Shown here: one piece after another, positions 1 to 14,440 of the stretch
Position numbering within the stretch: position 1 is the first letter of the stretch
Layout: each line of letters begins with the position of its first letter
Assembly (NCBI GenBank): GCA_020055645.1
Contig: CM034548.1
Coordinates: 20,336,001 to 20,400,000 of the forward strand
Length of the DNA: 64,000 bases
From: Tomocerus qinae
Taxonomy: Eukaryota; Arthropoda; Collembola; Entomobryomorpha; Tomoceridae
Direction: 5' to 3'
Notes under the pieces: model-generated
What the model saw: the letters and a program-made list of their open reading frames with translations, nothing else
Told to the model about the DNA's origin: nothing
Database searches by the model: none
Made by a program: the position numbers and the translations under genes

Positions 1-3000
1 GCACTTCCAGGACGAAATGTTGTCCGTGACATATTTAGGTAATGCATCGCTTACACTATTGCACCTGAAGTGTCGTTCATTCGGCTATTCTCTAGTCTGA
101 TCGAACCTTATCTTACTATAATTATGTCTTTCATATTATTATTTTAAGGTAGGCACTAATAATACAGCGCATCAACTCTGGCTCGATGTTTTGCTATCTT
201 CACACAAATATTGGATATTGGGTACTTTCATATTATACTTCATGTTGTTGTACTGTATTTTTGGGGAGTAAAGCTGGCTTTAGTAGACGTTATACAAACA
301 TGTTTTCTTTTTGGGGTTCTAATATGTCTCGAGGAGAAGTGCCTTTGCAGAGTGGTTTGGTTTCCCAGACTGCGTCTTGGTTACAATAACTAAATATCTA
401 CGTGCACACATAACTTTTGTGTTATTATTGTGTTATTGTTTGTGTCTGTGAGAACAGTCTTTTATGCTTTACTCTAACACAGCACAACACTCTTCCCTTA
501 CAACAAATCGCATCTTTCTGTGCTGAGCGAGTGACATCCCTCACTCTCTGTTCCCCTTCAAAGCAAAACTCTGTTTACTCATTCCCATTCTCTACGCGCT
601 CTCTATTTACTGAAATAGCGGATGCATGAGGAAAAGACAACATGAGACATTAGATCTTGTGGCCTACTGTTTACTATTCACTCAGACAATGCATCCACCA
701 TCTACAGATATGAATTATTCTACATATACCTTCATTTTCTATATCCTGTACACCGTATTTATAGTAGTATGCTTAGGTGCTCTATATATTAATTCGATAC
801 AAACCGTTGCTACTATACTATGTATTCCCAAGTCAAGTTTTTTAGTACACAAATCTTAACTTTCAATTTGTCATACAAAATAATACAAAAGTGTTGAAAT
901 CTCAACCATCAGATTTTCCAGGTGAATGGAAATGAAAGCAATAAGCATTTTAAGAAGGTAGGGTTATCTAAGCAGCGATGAATGTCGTTGGAACAGAAAT
1001 GCAATGTATATATCACTGTATAGGTATAGGAGAAAATCTTCTTGAATCATATATTCCAGATATTCTGATTGATTACATGCGGAGAAATAGTACGTAATTG
1101 CACATGCAAAGGAGATTTATTTGGGGGAAGCTAGCTGGACGTCTGTATGATGTTGTATAGACGATAAACACGTCATGTTTGCTCAACCTTTATTTCTAGG
1201 CGGAAGAAAAACAGTCCGGTTAAAATTAATATGGGGAGTGAGAGAGGGACTGAGGATGAATCAGGAATGGAAAGGCAGACTAATTATGATGTCGTAAAAA
1301 TTGTCAATTTGAATATAAATGGTGTAGCGAGAGTGTTGTTGACTGTGCAAGTAAGCAAGTGGTGGAGATTGCAGGGCCGGTCTTTGTTGTTTTTGTTTTG
1401 CTTAGGAGTTGTGAAGGCAGTGTAAATGTAGAGGAGGGTGAGTTGGTTTGATTGCGAGGAGCCTAGGTCTATGATGATACGTTGTTTTACTTATCTGTAG
1501 TCCCCATAATATGAAATGATATTAGTTTGGTTTGCTTTGGTTTGCTTAAGGCAGAGCCTCGCTCCTATTCAAAATAAATTTCGTCTCATAATCTATGTCG
1601 TCTATAATAAATAGTATATCTCACGCTTAAGAGTCTGTAAATGCGACTATTTCTGACATTATTATGAGTTGGCTCTTATTTTTAGTAATCAAGTCGTACG
1701 GAGATATTAGGATTGCCTCTGCCTACTTAGTTTTAGTGTCTATTGTGTTAGTAGGAGAGGAAGGAGAGTGTGGATTTCTCCCTGTGATGTGGCTTGGTGG
1801 AACGGAGAGTTGTGTTGTTTTATTTGTATTTTATTCTGTAGCTGTATGTATAAATGTTTAGCTGACGATGAGTTGTGTTAGTGTTATGTGAGATGTGCTT
1901 TGCTTTGCTTACTCAGAAATGGGCATTTATATTTTGTGTATGTTGTCAAGGCAGCTGTTTGTTAAAGAAAGGGGGAAATGATCGATACAGCAGACTACAG
2001 GATATTGCTCTCTACAGACATTTACAATGGGAGGCGACTTCCCCGCTTGTTTAGATTACTCAGGCATCCATCTGCAGAATAAACAGAGGCGTAATTGCGC
2101 TACTCTTCTCCATGTGAATCCTAGCAGGGGAGAATCTGCCAGATAGTCAACTCTTCTTCAAGGGATGCAATCCCATGCTAGGATCACTTCAAGTCTAAAT
2201 TTTGATTTCCACGTTTCCATCATTTCACTCACTCTTTCAACTCATCATCATCACTTCCCAATCTCAAAAGTCTCAATCTCACTGGACGCCATCACCATCT
2301 CCGTCACGAGCTATCTTCTTCATAATACTAGAGATTCAGACCACAATTCACCTCACATTGTGTAGTAACAGCATGTTCTTCTATTTTACCGGGTCGTTAA
2401 TCAGTTCAAAGAGTTCAAATGTTTGTCTACAAAGGACTACTAGCTATATTTACTTATTACACATATAATTTTCAATTATTACGATGATAAACGCATGCTA
2501 CCATTTACCTACGTTTCATACAATATTCCAAAGTTGTGTGAGACTACATTTTTTGTGGAGAAAGCTAGCAAAAATAAAATTTTGTAAGTATTGTGTCTAA
2601 GGTAGTCCAATGGAGGAATTAATCAAATGCAGTTCGTTATTTCCTTAGAATTACTAGGGTTTTCTGTACTGATGCATATAGATTGTAAGTTTTTAGCAAT
2701 GGTATAGTTCAGTGAAGTTTTTTTTTGTTTTACTTTTCCGTTAATTTATGGTCGTATAGGGTGGAAAGTTATTTGTAAGCGTAATGAAGAGGCAGGGAAT
2801 TGTATGGAAGGAACACTTTAGTTATAGGAAAGTTTGGTTAGGTGAGGTGTCAACTTACTGGAATATTTAAATAGCATAGAGCTATTGAGTACTTATGGAC
2901 GGAGATAAGAAGAAAAATTAAGTTGGGAGTGAAAGAATTGAAAGGAAAGAATTGGGCACTAGAATTAAGTAGAAAGACAATGGGAGCTTGAGAGCGTATA

Positions 3001-6000
3001 GGGACAGTGTAAATTCTTGATTACAAAGTATTATTAAGAGTGGTGTGTGCGTGGGGTGACTGTGGACGGAACAACTTGTGTCGATGACAAAGTAAAAAAG
3101 TAACATTTTGGAACAGGAAAAATTTTGGAAAGGGTTTGTCTTTTGTCTGGAATCAGTACATTACATCACATTGTGCCGTAGTTAGCAATGTTAGATATGC
3201 CATGTGCACTACTTGTGTAGGCAGTTACTAATGCATTTTATCGGCAGTGAAGGGAGATATATAGCAAAGCAAACTATGGAGTCTGTAGTTCAGAATGGCT
3301 GAGTTGAGATTGTGGATTGAGGGTTATAAAACACCCGTTATATATTTACACTGCAATAATAGCGTTGGCGTTGTAATATAATGATAGTCAAACTAGCGAA
3401 TACTTTGTCCAAAAGTGCTCCTATATATAATAGGAATATTATACTGAGCATTCTGTATTATGTCGAGAGGAGATGGGTATAAGTGAGTAGCTCGTGAGTA
3501 GGCATTTAAATAATGTAGTTAGTAGCAGTAAGGCAACTTAAATACTAAATGCTTGCCACCTTCGTACACTACTAGAATAGTATTAGTGGAGCACAAAATA
3601 ATATTTATGTGTAAACTCATGTACATAAGTATATGTTATAGTAAAAGTATATATATAAAGGAGGTAGGAGTAAGTAAGGACTTAACTGAACAGTGCATAA
3701 ACAGAAGGAATCAAAAAGAGTAGTGGAGTGAGTGAGTGAGTTTAGTAAATGTAAGTGTAAACGCAACGTGTATGAGTTCTGCAAGAGTTAGTTGGTGGAG
3801 TGTAGTAGAAAGTAGAGTAGACAGACTGAGAGTGGAGTAGAGAAGGAAAAACAATAGTGGATGGGGTGCGAAAGAGATTGCATGAATTGATGAATAATTT
3901 TTTCTCGCTCCCACATCGTTTTCGATAACCGACTTGAGCTCTTAGTTGTAGTCGTTCTAATGACCTGTCGCGGGTTCGGTAGGGAAATATTGCCGTCATT
4001 AAGCAAAAGAACTTTCCAAAGAAAAATGACGAAGTCAACAAAACTCCTTCTTCATTCCGCCGCTTTTTATAGAGCATGACATAATTAGAAGTGGATCTGA
4101 TAAAAATGCATACATTGCACCTTACTTCGTTTTGGCTATCCAATAATTATAGGAAATTAATATGCAAAACGCCAACTCTTCCCTTTCCAGTATCATTCTT
4201 CTCTTTCCTAAACGTCACGTCCTTGTCATGCCTTGCATCTCCTCTCCGTCTTCAATATCAGTATATCTAGTATCCTCGCACCCCAGTAACTGTATTATGT
4301 TATGTTCCGCCCAAATACAACTGCTAAAGATTCTTGTTCCTGAATCTTATTGCGGTGTATTAGCATCTTCCTCACTATTTCCCTGTTTATTTCCTCTAAT
4401 TTTCTCATTCAAGCTTCCTGAGTCATTTTAAGGAAATAATGCTACTAATGTAGTTTAGTTCTTCAATCTCCTGTCTGTTTATATCGCAGATAAGTGATTT
4501 ACCGTTACTAATGCACTTATATATAGCGTCTTTGCCAATCATATCGGAACTTTGTAAAATACATGTAACCACTACACGGTTAAATTATAAAAATTGAATC
4601 AAATGCAGCATGACTATCATTTTATACTATTTAGAGCAAAATTATAATATGAATCATGATAATTTATTTAAAAATTTCATTAAAAAAATAGAATGATTAC
4701 ATTTGCATTAAAATGCCACAGTTAAAATTAATTTTCACATGATAAATTATGCATTTACAACAACAATTAAATGTTGCATAGTACAATATTTTTTGTGAGA
4801 CCATTTGCATAACATTATTTGAAATGGCACATTAATAAGTTGATCCAGGATGAGATATTGTAGGAGAAAGGCAATGTTGTGCAAAAGGCAGTGGTATATA
4901 GTGTTGAGCCTATGCGAGTACTCTATTTTATGTTATAACAGTAGTGGAATGGAACGGGATAGTAAAAAAGAGACAGGTTGACTAAAATGGGATGGCAGTG
5001 TTGGGAGTTCAGTGATAGTCTTGCACTGTGCTAACAATAAGAGTCAGTTGGGTCTCCCTCACTTATGTGTGTACACTGATCTGTGAGCTCAGTCAGTTCA
5101 ACTTCCATCTCAGAGTTACTTACTCCTACTCATTGAATTATATTATGTATATAGGTATGTACTTATGTAAGCAAACGGTTGTTTGAAAAGGTATATATCC
5201 CTACGTATATTTTGGCTAACAAGAATGGAAGGATGAAATGTTAGGTAGCTGGCTGGAGGACAGTGGGCTGGGTACCCCTGCCTGGTAGGTCTACGTGGTC
5301 TGTTATGTATTCTTCTGTGCTCAGTACAGATACTAGAATTGTAGATAAATATGTACATACCTAATAGGCAGTGGTTGGTTGGTGTGTATAGTTGTGTATG
5401 ATAGTGGAGAGAGTATCTTAGCCTTAAAAGTTCAATCTGAATCAGGGGAGAAGGACAGGCAAGGTAAACTCAGGACTTATGGGCATGGAAGGAAAAGCCC
5501 ATCCAAGGATGCGAAGGAGCGAGGAAAAGAATGCAAAAACTCGCAGGAATAGCATAATTTTCTAGTTGTCGAGCCTTTACTTTTGTCTGCTCTGCTCTCC
5601 ACTGAAAAGTTGTTGGAAGAAGTTTACCACAGGAATTTATTATTCCGTAAAAATTATCATGCCGTGAATTGGGTTGCCTACCCGATGCACATTCTGGTTC
5701 CTTAAAATGAAAAATTTAATTTTTCACGGACTAAAACAGTCGGGTAACATCGTTCATTCTGCCCGAGTCGTTCCCCAGCCTTTCGCCTGAGCAATCATGC
5801 AGACGCACTAGGCGAAGACTTCCCTACCTCACTCTCTTACAGATACACATTCACTGCATATCATTTCTCCAGCCACCCATCCAGCAATCCCAGACCATGC
5901 CACTCAGCTAAACGTGAGTGAGGTCCCTTGTCTTCCGCATCAAGTCATGTCTTCCTTTTACCTCCCGCACCCTCCATACATGCACCCGTGTCCCTACCTG

Positions 6001-8660
6001 CCCTTCCTATTTACCGCCTCTCGACCCAAACTCACCTAACCCACTCCTCTTCCTGTCAATCAAAGGTCATCTCCCTTTTCAATACTCTAACTACATATCT
6101 TCTACATACATTCACCGTAGTATTGTCAATTCCATTGTCTTCATCATTTGTCTGTCACTCAACAACCCTAGTTTCAAGTACAATACAATAATTTACTCAG
6201 AATGGTCTCAATCCGCATTTGTCTATACATAAGTACTGTATTAAGATACAAAGCAACCCCGAGCCTTTTTTCATGGTTGATTTCACGGAGATACCGTTAC
6301 TATATGTAGTATACAGAAAAATGTCTTCATGACTATTTAGCTGATAATTCCAAGAGTCATCGAAACAGCTTGATTTGAGATTTGGTTACTTTTTTGAAAA
6401 CTAATGTTGAAAATAATGCTATACCAATCTACTATTAGTTGCAATAGAAACAACAGTTACGCATTTGGGAAAGTAAATATTCGTTAATATTATTTGGAGA
6501 GTCAGGGTACGGGGAAGCACCTATGTAAATGATAATGTATGGGTTGAGGAAGAGAGGGGCATTGGAAAGTCTGTGTGATAATAATAGGGGTTATGTAGGT
6601 ACACGTGCATTGGAAGTGAGTGTAGTCACTCATGTAAACTGTCAACTTATTGTTAGGAGCTACGCACAGTTTTCTGTAGCCGTCGGAGCAAGGTGTTTAT
6701 TAAATAAAAAAGAAAATTGGAGGAAAGTTTTTTTGTGAGTATAGTGAATGGAGGAGTGTGAGATTTATTTATACTATAGGAGAGTGTATAAATAGTGAGT
6801 GGTGGGTATGTAGATGTTTGTTATAGTAGGAGGAGGTGGATTGATACGGAGTGGTGCGAGGAAAGCGGACAGGGCGAGTGCGGGGAAAGTCAAACGTGGA
6901 TAGGAGGTGGATGGATGGATGGAGCATTGTCTAGTAGTGTCAACTGAGTGTAAGTATTTAAGATTCAGAGCAAAGCCGGGAGTGCTCAATCAGACCTCCA
7001 ATATGCCAATCCTATCTAGACATGAATGAGATTGAGTAAAACGGAGAGAATTTTATGATGGGTTTGTGCTGGTGTCATCGTAATCCGAATGGAGGTTGAT
7101 TTTTCACATTAGCATGGGTCCCACATCCCACTCGCAGCTTTCTTTGCCAGCCTCTTCTTTCCCTTCAGCGCGCCCACGAACGCTCTCCGATTATATTTCA
7201 TTGAAATTAAGGAGTGACAAGCCTTGCTGATCGGCAGAGAAAGGAGAAAAAAGTTTTTCCGAATTCCAAATAAAACTCTCGTCTGCCGAAAAATCCGAAA
7301 ACCGTATTTACTCTAGGCAAGGCTTGATTGCTACGATGTATCCACCCAAACCTGCATATTTTTCAGAGAAGTGCAAAGAAGTGTAAAAGCAATTAAGTGG
7401 GGCATTGTTTACCCACAGTACGCCACATTCCATGCAGAATACGAAGGACACTGGTTGGTATTCATGTGCTAAATCCTCACTCGCATTCTCAATTCACTCT
7501 CCTCCCTATATACCCACTAACTAGTACTACTTCAATATACTTGATATACATATAGGGAGAGGGATACTTTATTATTTCTCTCCTTCCCTATCTTCTTCTT
7601 TGCTTTCACTCTCGGGCACTTTAGCTTTTTGCTGGGAACAGAGGCCGTGCCGTGTAGCTTTCAGTATCTCGCCTGTCTTCTGTCAAACTATCAATGGCTA
7701 TAATACTCCACAATCATCCACCACCCTATACATACAAATATAGCATTTATATATCTGACTCTGTATGTACAGCCATCACATCACCGGCCACCTTATTCCA
7801 CTTCCATGCTTTTGACTTTCTCACTCTGCACTCATTGTTTCTTTTTGGCAGACACCAGCTTTACATTCTACCCCCAACTGCCTCAACCCTTATTCTTCAC
7901 TTCACAGCTATACAAACATCGTGTCTTTCTTTTTCACTCTACTATCTACTCTCTTATCCCATCTAATGTCAAAGGAATTTATTGAGATTGTACCTGAACA
8001 CCTCTTCCTATGAACAAAACAAATTTTACAACATAAAATACCTTAATCTTTATCGATTTTTTATATTTCATCCAAAAAGACATCATAAAAAGAGTAAAGA
8101 TAATATAAAAACAAGCAAATATCTAATTTAGTACACATAAAATTATTTTATACTCCCAGTTTGGAAAAGATTAGTAGATTTTATAGTGTCGTTATGCATA
8201 TAAGTAGTTGTGTGATCCATATATCTTTAAAGGGTAATATTTTACAGGAAACTAAAGCTATAAACAGTGACACATTATTGTCTGGATTCAGGTAGATATA
8301 AGTAGTGAGAATGTTCGTCGATAAAGAAGTATAGGGAAAGTTGGTTGAAATGTTTAGGAACGGGTGAACAGTCCCGTCGATTTCTCGAGCTGACGCTTCT
8401 TCTGTTATCCACACATTCATTTCGTTGCGTCCGGTGTGTCCGAAAGTGTAGCAAGGTATAATGTAGGTTTCCATCCGGAAGATTTCTTATAGTGTATATA
8501 GAGTAGGATAAGGTAGATAAGAAAAAGTAAGTCAGGCTGGTGATAGTTGGACAAAGAGGGATGCGGCAGTTTTCTCTTCCGAGTTGTATTGTGAGTGAAG
8601 TATGCAGAAAGTACAAAGTTTTCGTTTAGAGTTTTGAGTCGCATTCGGATCGGAGTGGTG
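1..8660. other. Gene-free stretch: skewed low-complexity DNA with a few complex islands
   Basis: No open frame here looks like a protein: all are short and dominated by Ser, Thr, Tyr, His, Leu and Phe, as expected from CT-rich or AG-rich simple sequence. Blocks of a few hundred bases to about 1 kb alternate between pyrimidine-rich on the + strand (about 2110-2360, 4160-4430, 5780-6230, 7480-7970) and purine-rich (about 2880-3110, 3660-3860, 6530-6990, 8160-8660). More complex, GC-richer islands occur near 3890-4140, 5740-5840 and 7090-7300 and could be regulatory. The stretch may be intergenic or part of a large FoxP 5' intron; the sequence does not decide. Confidence 0.6.
6907..6922. repeat. 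(GGAT)n short microsatellite
   Basis: About four tandem GGAT units inside a purine-rich block. A simple repeat with no function assigned. Confidence 0.7.
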
Positions 8661-8686
8661 AACATTAGTGGAGTCTGACAGCGGAT

Positions 8687-8773
8687 GTGTTTGTAGCGAC
8701 GGTTGTTGGCGGCGGTGTTGGCCCAAGTGGTCCAGTTGGAAGTAGCCCAGCCCAGGAGTCTCCGACACAGCAA
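8687..8773 (+). CDS. Candidate upstream FoxP coding exon (speculative)
   Basis: A locally GC-rich segment stands out from its AT-rich surroundings and is open in one frame, reading Gly/Pro/Ser-rich protein such as GGGVGPSGPVGSSPAQESP followed by TQQ. Such composition would suit the poorly conserved N terminus of an arthropod FoxP. It would end in phase 0 after CAA, which fits the phase-0 acceptor at 32364. Against it: the donor would be GTCAAG, a poor match to GTRAGT; no clear polypyrimidine tract precedes it; and the reverse strand is also open here. It could equally be a GC-rich regulatory island. Treat it as a place to look for RNA support, not as a called exon. Confidence 0.2.
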
Positions 8774-9899
8774 GTCAAGTCAAAGTTGACCTTCGAGACG
8801 CTCCTCCTCGCATTCTCCGTTTGTTTTAGCCTCTCTGCTCCCGAGACTTGGATCCACTCTGTGCAATGCAACTCTCGCACAACTCTTTCTTCCTGTGGCC
8901 TAACTGTATTTGTTGTGTGTGTATGTGTGTGCACTGAGACTTTCTCCCACTGTCCTCACACTCTTACCTCACTTCACTCTCACCTACTTATACTAGGAGA
9001 CCTCCATGCATTCAGTATAGCATAGAGGGCACTATAATATAATTCTTCCCATTCTATTATCATCATGTTGGTTTAGTTATGAATGAGTGTGTCTAGATAT
9101 TATATTATTGTAAGGGGAAAGTGTGTGTACATACTCGCATCTTCAGTGGTAGTTAAGTCAAGTTAAGTCACACTATTATATAACTCTGTGCTATTGTTAG
9201 TGGTCGTTGGTTGTATTCAGAGGTAGAGTGAGAGGGAAATTAAAATAAATTCAGAGCCTAATAGTAGTATACGAGGAGTTGCACTAGTAGTGTAATGTGT
9301 TTAGTGGGTATTTATTGTGTAAATGGAAAGGGTGCTTTCCCTTTGACACGGGCCTCGTCTTCTTTCGTGCTGCTGGGAGAAAAGCAGTCTGATTGAGCTA
9401 TATTCATTTTCATTAGACCTCGACTTGATTCATTACAGCCGACTAATTATGTTAGTACATATTACCGACCTGTTTCCATTCAGTATAAACAGCCAATTAG
9501 CGGGATTGCGAATAATTTTCATTTCATTGTTTGCTGAAAAATGATACAAGGGCAATATGCCAATCTATATGGGAATATGTTCCCTCGGCTGCATTTAGTG
9601 TGCGTACATTATTGGTTCGCTTGGCAGGGAGAGAGAGAGAATTTCTATCTGGGAATGTATGTATCTTCATGTACACAATTACTTTGGCTATAGAGTCACC
9701 AAATGATTATAATATCTGTGTATATATTTGTATATTTAGCATCTGGATGAGTGAGGATAAACTGATGGACGCTATTAGCACTGTACTATTATAGTGTGAA
9801 TGTAGTTTCTGTGATAGGGAGCGTGTATGTGTAGCCATGCACCGAATGAATCAGGAGAAAATTGGGAGAGAGAGAAAGAGAAACAGAAGCTTCGTCGAC

Positions 9900-9923
9900 T
9901 AGTAGTAGTAGTAGTAGTAGTAG
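9900..9923. repeat. (AGT)n trinucleotide microsatellite
   Basis: About eight uninterrupted AGT/TAG units in a purine-rich block. The same trinucleotide recurs in shorter runs throughout the first 47 kb on either strand (as CTA/ACT in pyrimidine-rich blocks). Confidence 0.85.
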
Positions 9924-12900
9924 GAAGGATGTGTGTACAAGTCGAACTAAAACTAAACTACACAAACTGTCTAACTACTGATATGACATGATATTATAGT
10001 AAATAATAGAGAACTTTGCCTTGGTCTAGTCCTCACAACTTTGAACAAACGTATTATTAGCAATAATAATAATAGTTGGGAACAGTCAAGTCAACTCAGG
10101 GTGGTGTATGTGCCAAGCGAAGCAATTAATTAGCACGATAGCGAAAAGGAGCAATATTAGTTGGTGACGCTGCCCTGGTCTGGCCAAGCCAAGGTGCAAG
10201 CTAATGGGAAACAGCAAATGAGTCTTTCTCTCTTCTTTGGTCACATCACATCCTATGAAATCATATTAGTTATTAGTTGACACAACATACACATACACAC
10301 ACACCCCGGCCCTAACTACTTGGCAAACATTCCCACTACCTGTTTGTTGGCAATCGCTTAATTGCTTCCTTGCGCCTTCTACACTCTCAAATTTTGGATA
10401 TCAACCCAGTCTCTCTCTATTAGCTATTATCCCACCGACTAACGATAAATACACATAGTGCCTACTACTTACCACTCTTCTGCTATAATAATCAATGTAT
10501 TTATCTATCTACAACTACTACTGTTACTACTATACGTAAATGTATCGTTGCTTCTGATAATATTATTATTATTGTACTCACCATGTTGACTACTACTTAT
10601 AAGGTATATTGCAAGTATAGTCATCATGTGCATAGGTGGAGGCAAAATACTTTTCGGTCTTTAGAATGATCATTGTTCTGGATGTGGCTGGTTTGGTTTG
10701 GCTGGTGATGTGATGGCGACTCTCAGTCACGGCGTCAATTGCTATCAACTATAATAGCCTCTATTCCATTGTGTACGAACTCCGCCACCACCACTCCGTC
10801 CTAGCTTCAGCCACACACATTACATTACATTTTGGCCCCCACAATCGTTCTTTCGTCATAGTAGTACTCTTGTGTCCTTCCGTCTGCATTCTTACACAAA
10901 CTAATAATATATATAATGAATCGGCTACTACTGCTACTACGTATAGAGAAAACAACTTATACCTACATTTACATTTGGTTTGGTGTGAGGTGAGTATAAG
11001 TAAAAGAAGGAGGATGGTGAAAATGGAATGGGTATAAGTATAGACGTAATAGGGAGTATAATATAGTTATATGGAGGAAAAGTGGACTAAGAAAAGAAAG
11101 TTTGTGATCTGAATTACTTCTTTTGCACTCTTTACTTTGTAACTTATGTAACATTGGAAGGGTGCTTACTTATTGTTAGTAACATTAGTAGCATAATAGA
11201 AAATATCCCACCTTTGTGCTGAGATAGAGATACATAAAGGGCCGTGGATGTTGAGAGTCCCAAAAGTCAACTCCCCAGCCCGTATTTTTAAAATGGACAT
11301 ATGGACATGCACAAAAGGACAAGTGAGACAGAGAAAAGAATCCTAGGGATGTAGGAATGTGTAGTGTGTATGTGTCTGTATTTGGTTGGAGACCCTTTGA
11401 AAAACAACCGTTGTCTTCATTCATCAGGATTTCTCTTATCTGGTGTCAGGAGAAAGGAAAATGAGAGGACGAGTGAAAGTGCTTTTCTGGCTTAGCCGCT
11501 GGCTTGATAATTTGGTCGTTAGGATTTAGAAGGGCGTTGTTGTGTAAAAGTGTACGCGTCAATGTATTTGCAGCTTAGGATATACATTCAGTGTAACGCC
11601 CTTTGCTTGTATGATATCGCACCCATCGACATTTTTCCTTCTCTCCCGAAATGGGCTCAAGTGGTCCAGCGAGAAATGCATGTCGAGATAAGGTCCGCGT
11701 GTCGAGATTAATGAAGAATGTCTCGAAGCGATTCCCCCTTTCAAATGGCCATACAGACGTTAATAGGTATTAATCAAATGAGACTTCTTCCAACCGACCC
11801 GACCAACATCAACTGACCAGAGCACACTCACTGCCCAACCAACCAACTCGTATATTTCCTAGTGGTGGTGCATGACTACATTTAAACCAAGGGCCTTCAC
11901 ACAACATACTCACACGATTATCAACCATCAGAACTAGAGCGCAACTATTACCTGCCTACTTAGACACTTCATTTCTTGAGTGTATATACCCAACCAACCA
12001 TCATTCAATTCAATGATATTATAATGTTTAATCGTTTACCATCCACCTTGTTTTGTTCCTTCATGTGTCTGATATTATGACATGTTTGGCTCCTGCCTCT
12101 GCCAGGCCCTGAAATAACTTAAATATTGTCCAGAGATACACACCGACAATTTAATAGCATATTATTATAATATACGGTATATAAATCAATCCTGGACTTA
12201 AGTATAACATTCATTGATAGGGCACTTATTTAATACTTTTAGTTAGTACTAGTCATCGAGTCTGTATTTAGGGAGAAGTTGTGAGTACCTAATATTGCGT
12301 GTATCTGGAGGAAGCGTTTTGTTTTTTCTGTGGCAAGGTAAGGTAGGAAAAAATGAGGTAGTCATTGGTTGTTTCATTGAACTATAGTACATACATAATA
12401 AAATATCTTATCTGCTGGTTGAGACGGAGCTGGTGCAACCTGGTACGTCCTCAGTTCTCACCTCAAAAATTACTTTGCTAAGGGTTTTAATCGAGCCACT
12501 TTGCAGTAATGTGAGCTTTGACTTGTGTCGAGTCGGTTTGGGATCCACAAATGCAAGTTCGTATAGAAAGAAAGAAGCACTCACTTTTCCTTTCTTTCTC
12601 CTGGTACGATATGACTGTCAGCTTTCACTCTTTACACTCCCTGAGCTAGCTGAACTCATATCTAGACATGATTACTTGCAAGTTAGTAAGTTAGTAGTAC
12701 ATGGATGGTACGAACCGTGCACTTTGTAATAGTGAGCCATAGTGATTGTATCTATAGGCAGTTAAGCATTATTGTGAGTTATATATACTATTGAACACTT
12801 AGTGTATATGGAATTATAGGTGTAATGTGTGGCATGTGCATAGAGAGAATGATGAGGGGAAGTCTTTAGTATGTCTACTATTACATTGTGTCTTTCTCCT

Positions 12901-13047
12901 GGAGATCCGTAGGTGATGTAGAGGTAGTTTGGGCTAGAAAGAAAAGTGGAGGGAGAGAGACTACTATAGAAAGAAGGTAGAGCATTTAATGTAATGTGCT
13001 AATAGTTAGTTTAGTTAGTTAGTTGGTTCGTTGGCTGAGTGACTACT

Positions 13048-13063
13048 GCCTGCCTGCCTGCCT
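13048..13063. repeat. (TGCC)n short microsatellite
   Basis: Four tandem CTGC/TGCC units directly after a TTAG-rich run. Simple sequence only. Confidence 0.7.
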
Positions 13064-14420
13064 AATACGTAATGCTTATATTTTATACTTAGGTGGCTGA
13101 GCCAAGATAGGAGTAAGTAGATGAGCGGATGTAGATTCAGTGTTCTTGAAGTTGGAAGCCAGAGCCCTTGATGGATTCCACCGCTAATGACAGACTTGTT
13201 ATAATGATTCTTCCTGAATGACACTAGTGGGAAATGCTAGTACACTTTAGATAATTTCTTAAGAATTCCACTTTTCCTGGATCCAATAAAATAATTTACT
13301 ACTACTGCCGCTCATCTTATCTCCCTTCTTTCCAACTGCCTCAAGCCACGCATTATGTCTGTCTCAGCCTTTATGACCTGACATTTGTTCAAAAACCTGG
13401 TCAAGAAATGTTTCAAAACCATTGTTGCGAGCTCCTTTCCACTTTCACCATTCTTACAACTCTAATCTCTCTCCTCTCGATATTCCTTTCTCTACTTTTC
13501 CCTTCTTCTGCCTACACTACACTTACATCACACTCACTGCATGCCACTACCGACACTTTTAACAAAGTTACATATTACCACTACTTATTCTCCCCGACTA
13601 ATGTAATGAGACCAAACCAATTACAGTCACTTCATGGCAACCATTATATAAACACATTCATACCTACATGCCCAATTGTATTACTACTCCTACTGCTTCA
13701 TACCTATTCATTTATTATCTTACACCAGCTATGTATATACACATTTATCTGTCTCATTCTAAACTTTATCGAATTTTTAATTGTTCCTGCTTACTAATTT
13801 TGTTTAAATATTAACAGCTTATGACAATTTGTAATTAGTTTATTGTTTGCAATATTTATTAATATATTAAAGCGAATTATCAGTACCGCAGATTTATAAA
13901 ATATTAGAGATATAGGGTCAAAATTATTCTAGAAATTACAAAAGTGTAAATTTTTATTGATTCTGTATTATTACTCTGTATTATAGAGTAGGGGATTTTA
14001 TTAATAATAGTTATAACAACATTATTTTCTATAGCCACATAAGGTCTTTGTATATTATTTACTACAAGTAACGTCAATAAATGTAATTCAGATAAAATCT
14101 TCATAAATCAATAAAAATTTGGTATCTCAGTTTTTTCCTTAGGAAAATGCATGAATTCCAATTAGACGACTGTGGTTTATGAAACTGTGTTATTGTGAGC
14201 ATTGGGTGCGTGACTAAATAGGCGAGGGATGTTTGGAGATTGTCGATGGGACGAAAGATAGTGTTTGAGTGAAGGAGAGAGGAAAAAATGATGAGACAGT
14301 TCGGTTGAAGCTGCGTGCTATGTATGTGGATCTGATTTGACGGAAAGTAAGAGGACTCATAAGTAAAATTTGTAGAAAGAAATAGACAGTTGGGAATCTG
14401 ACAATTTTGGTATATATTAG

Positions 14421-14440
14421 AGTGAGTGAGTGAGTGAGGT
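14421..14440. repeat. (GAGT)n short microsatellite
   Basis: About five tandem GAGT units in purine-rich DNA. Similar GAGT/GTGA runs recur near 3725 and 44590. Confidence 0.7.

Noticed and set aside
3742-4143. 133-codon open frame on the - strand
   Set aside because: No recognised domain, and much of it crosses purine-skewed simple sequence.
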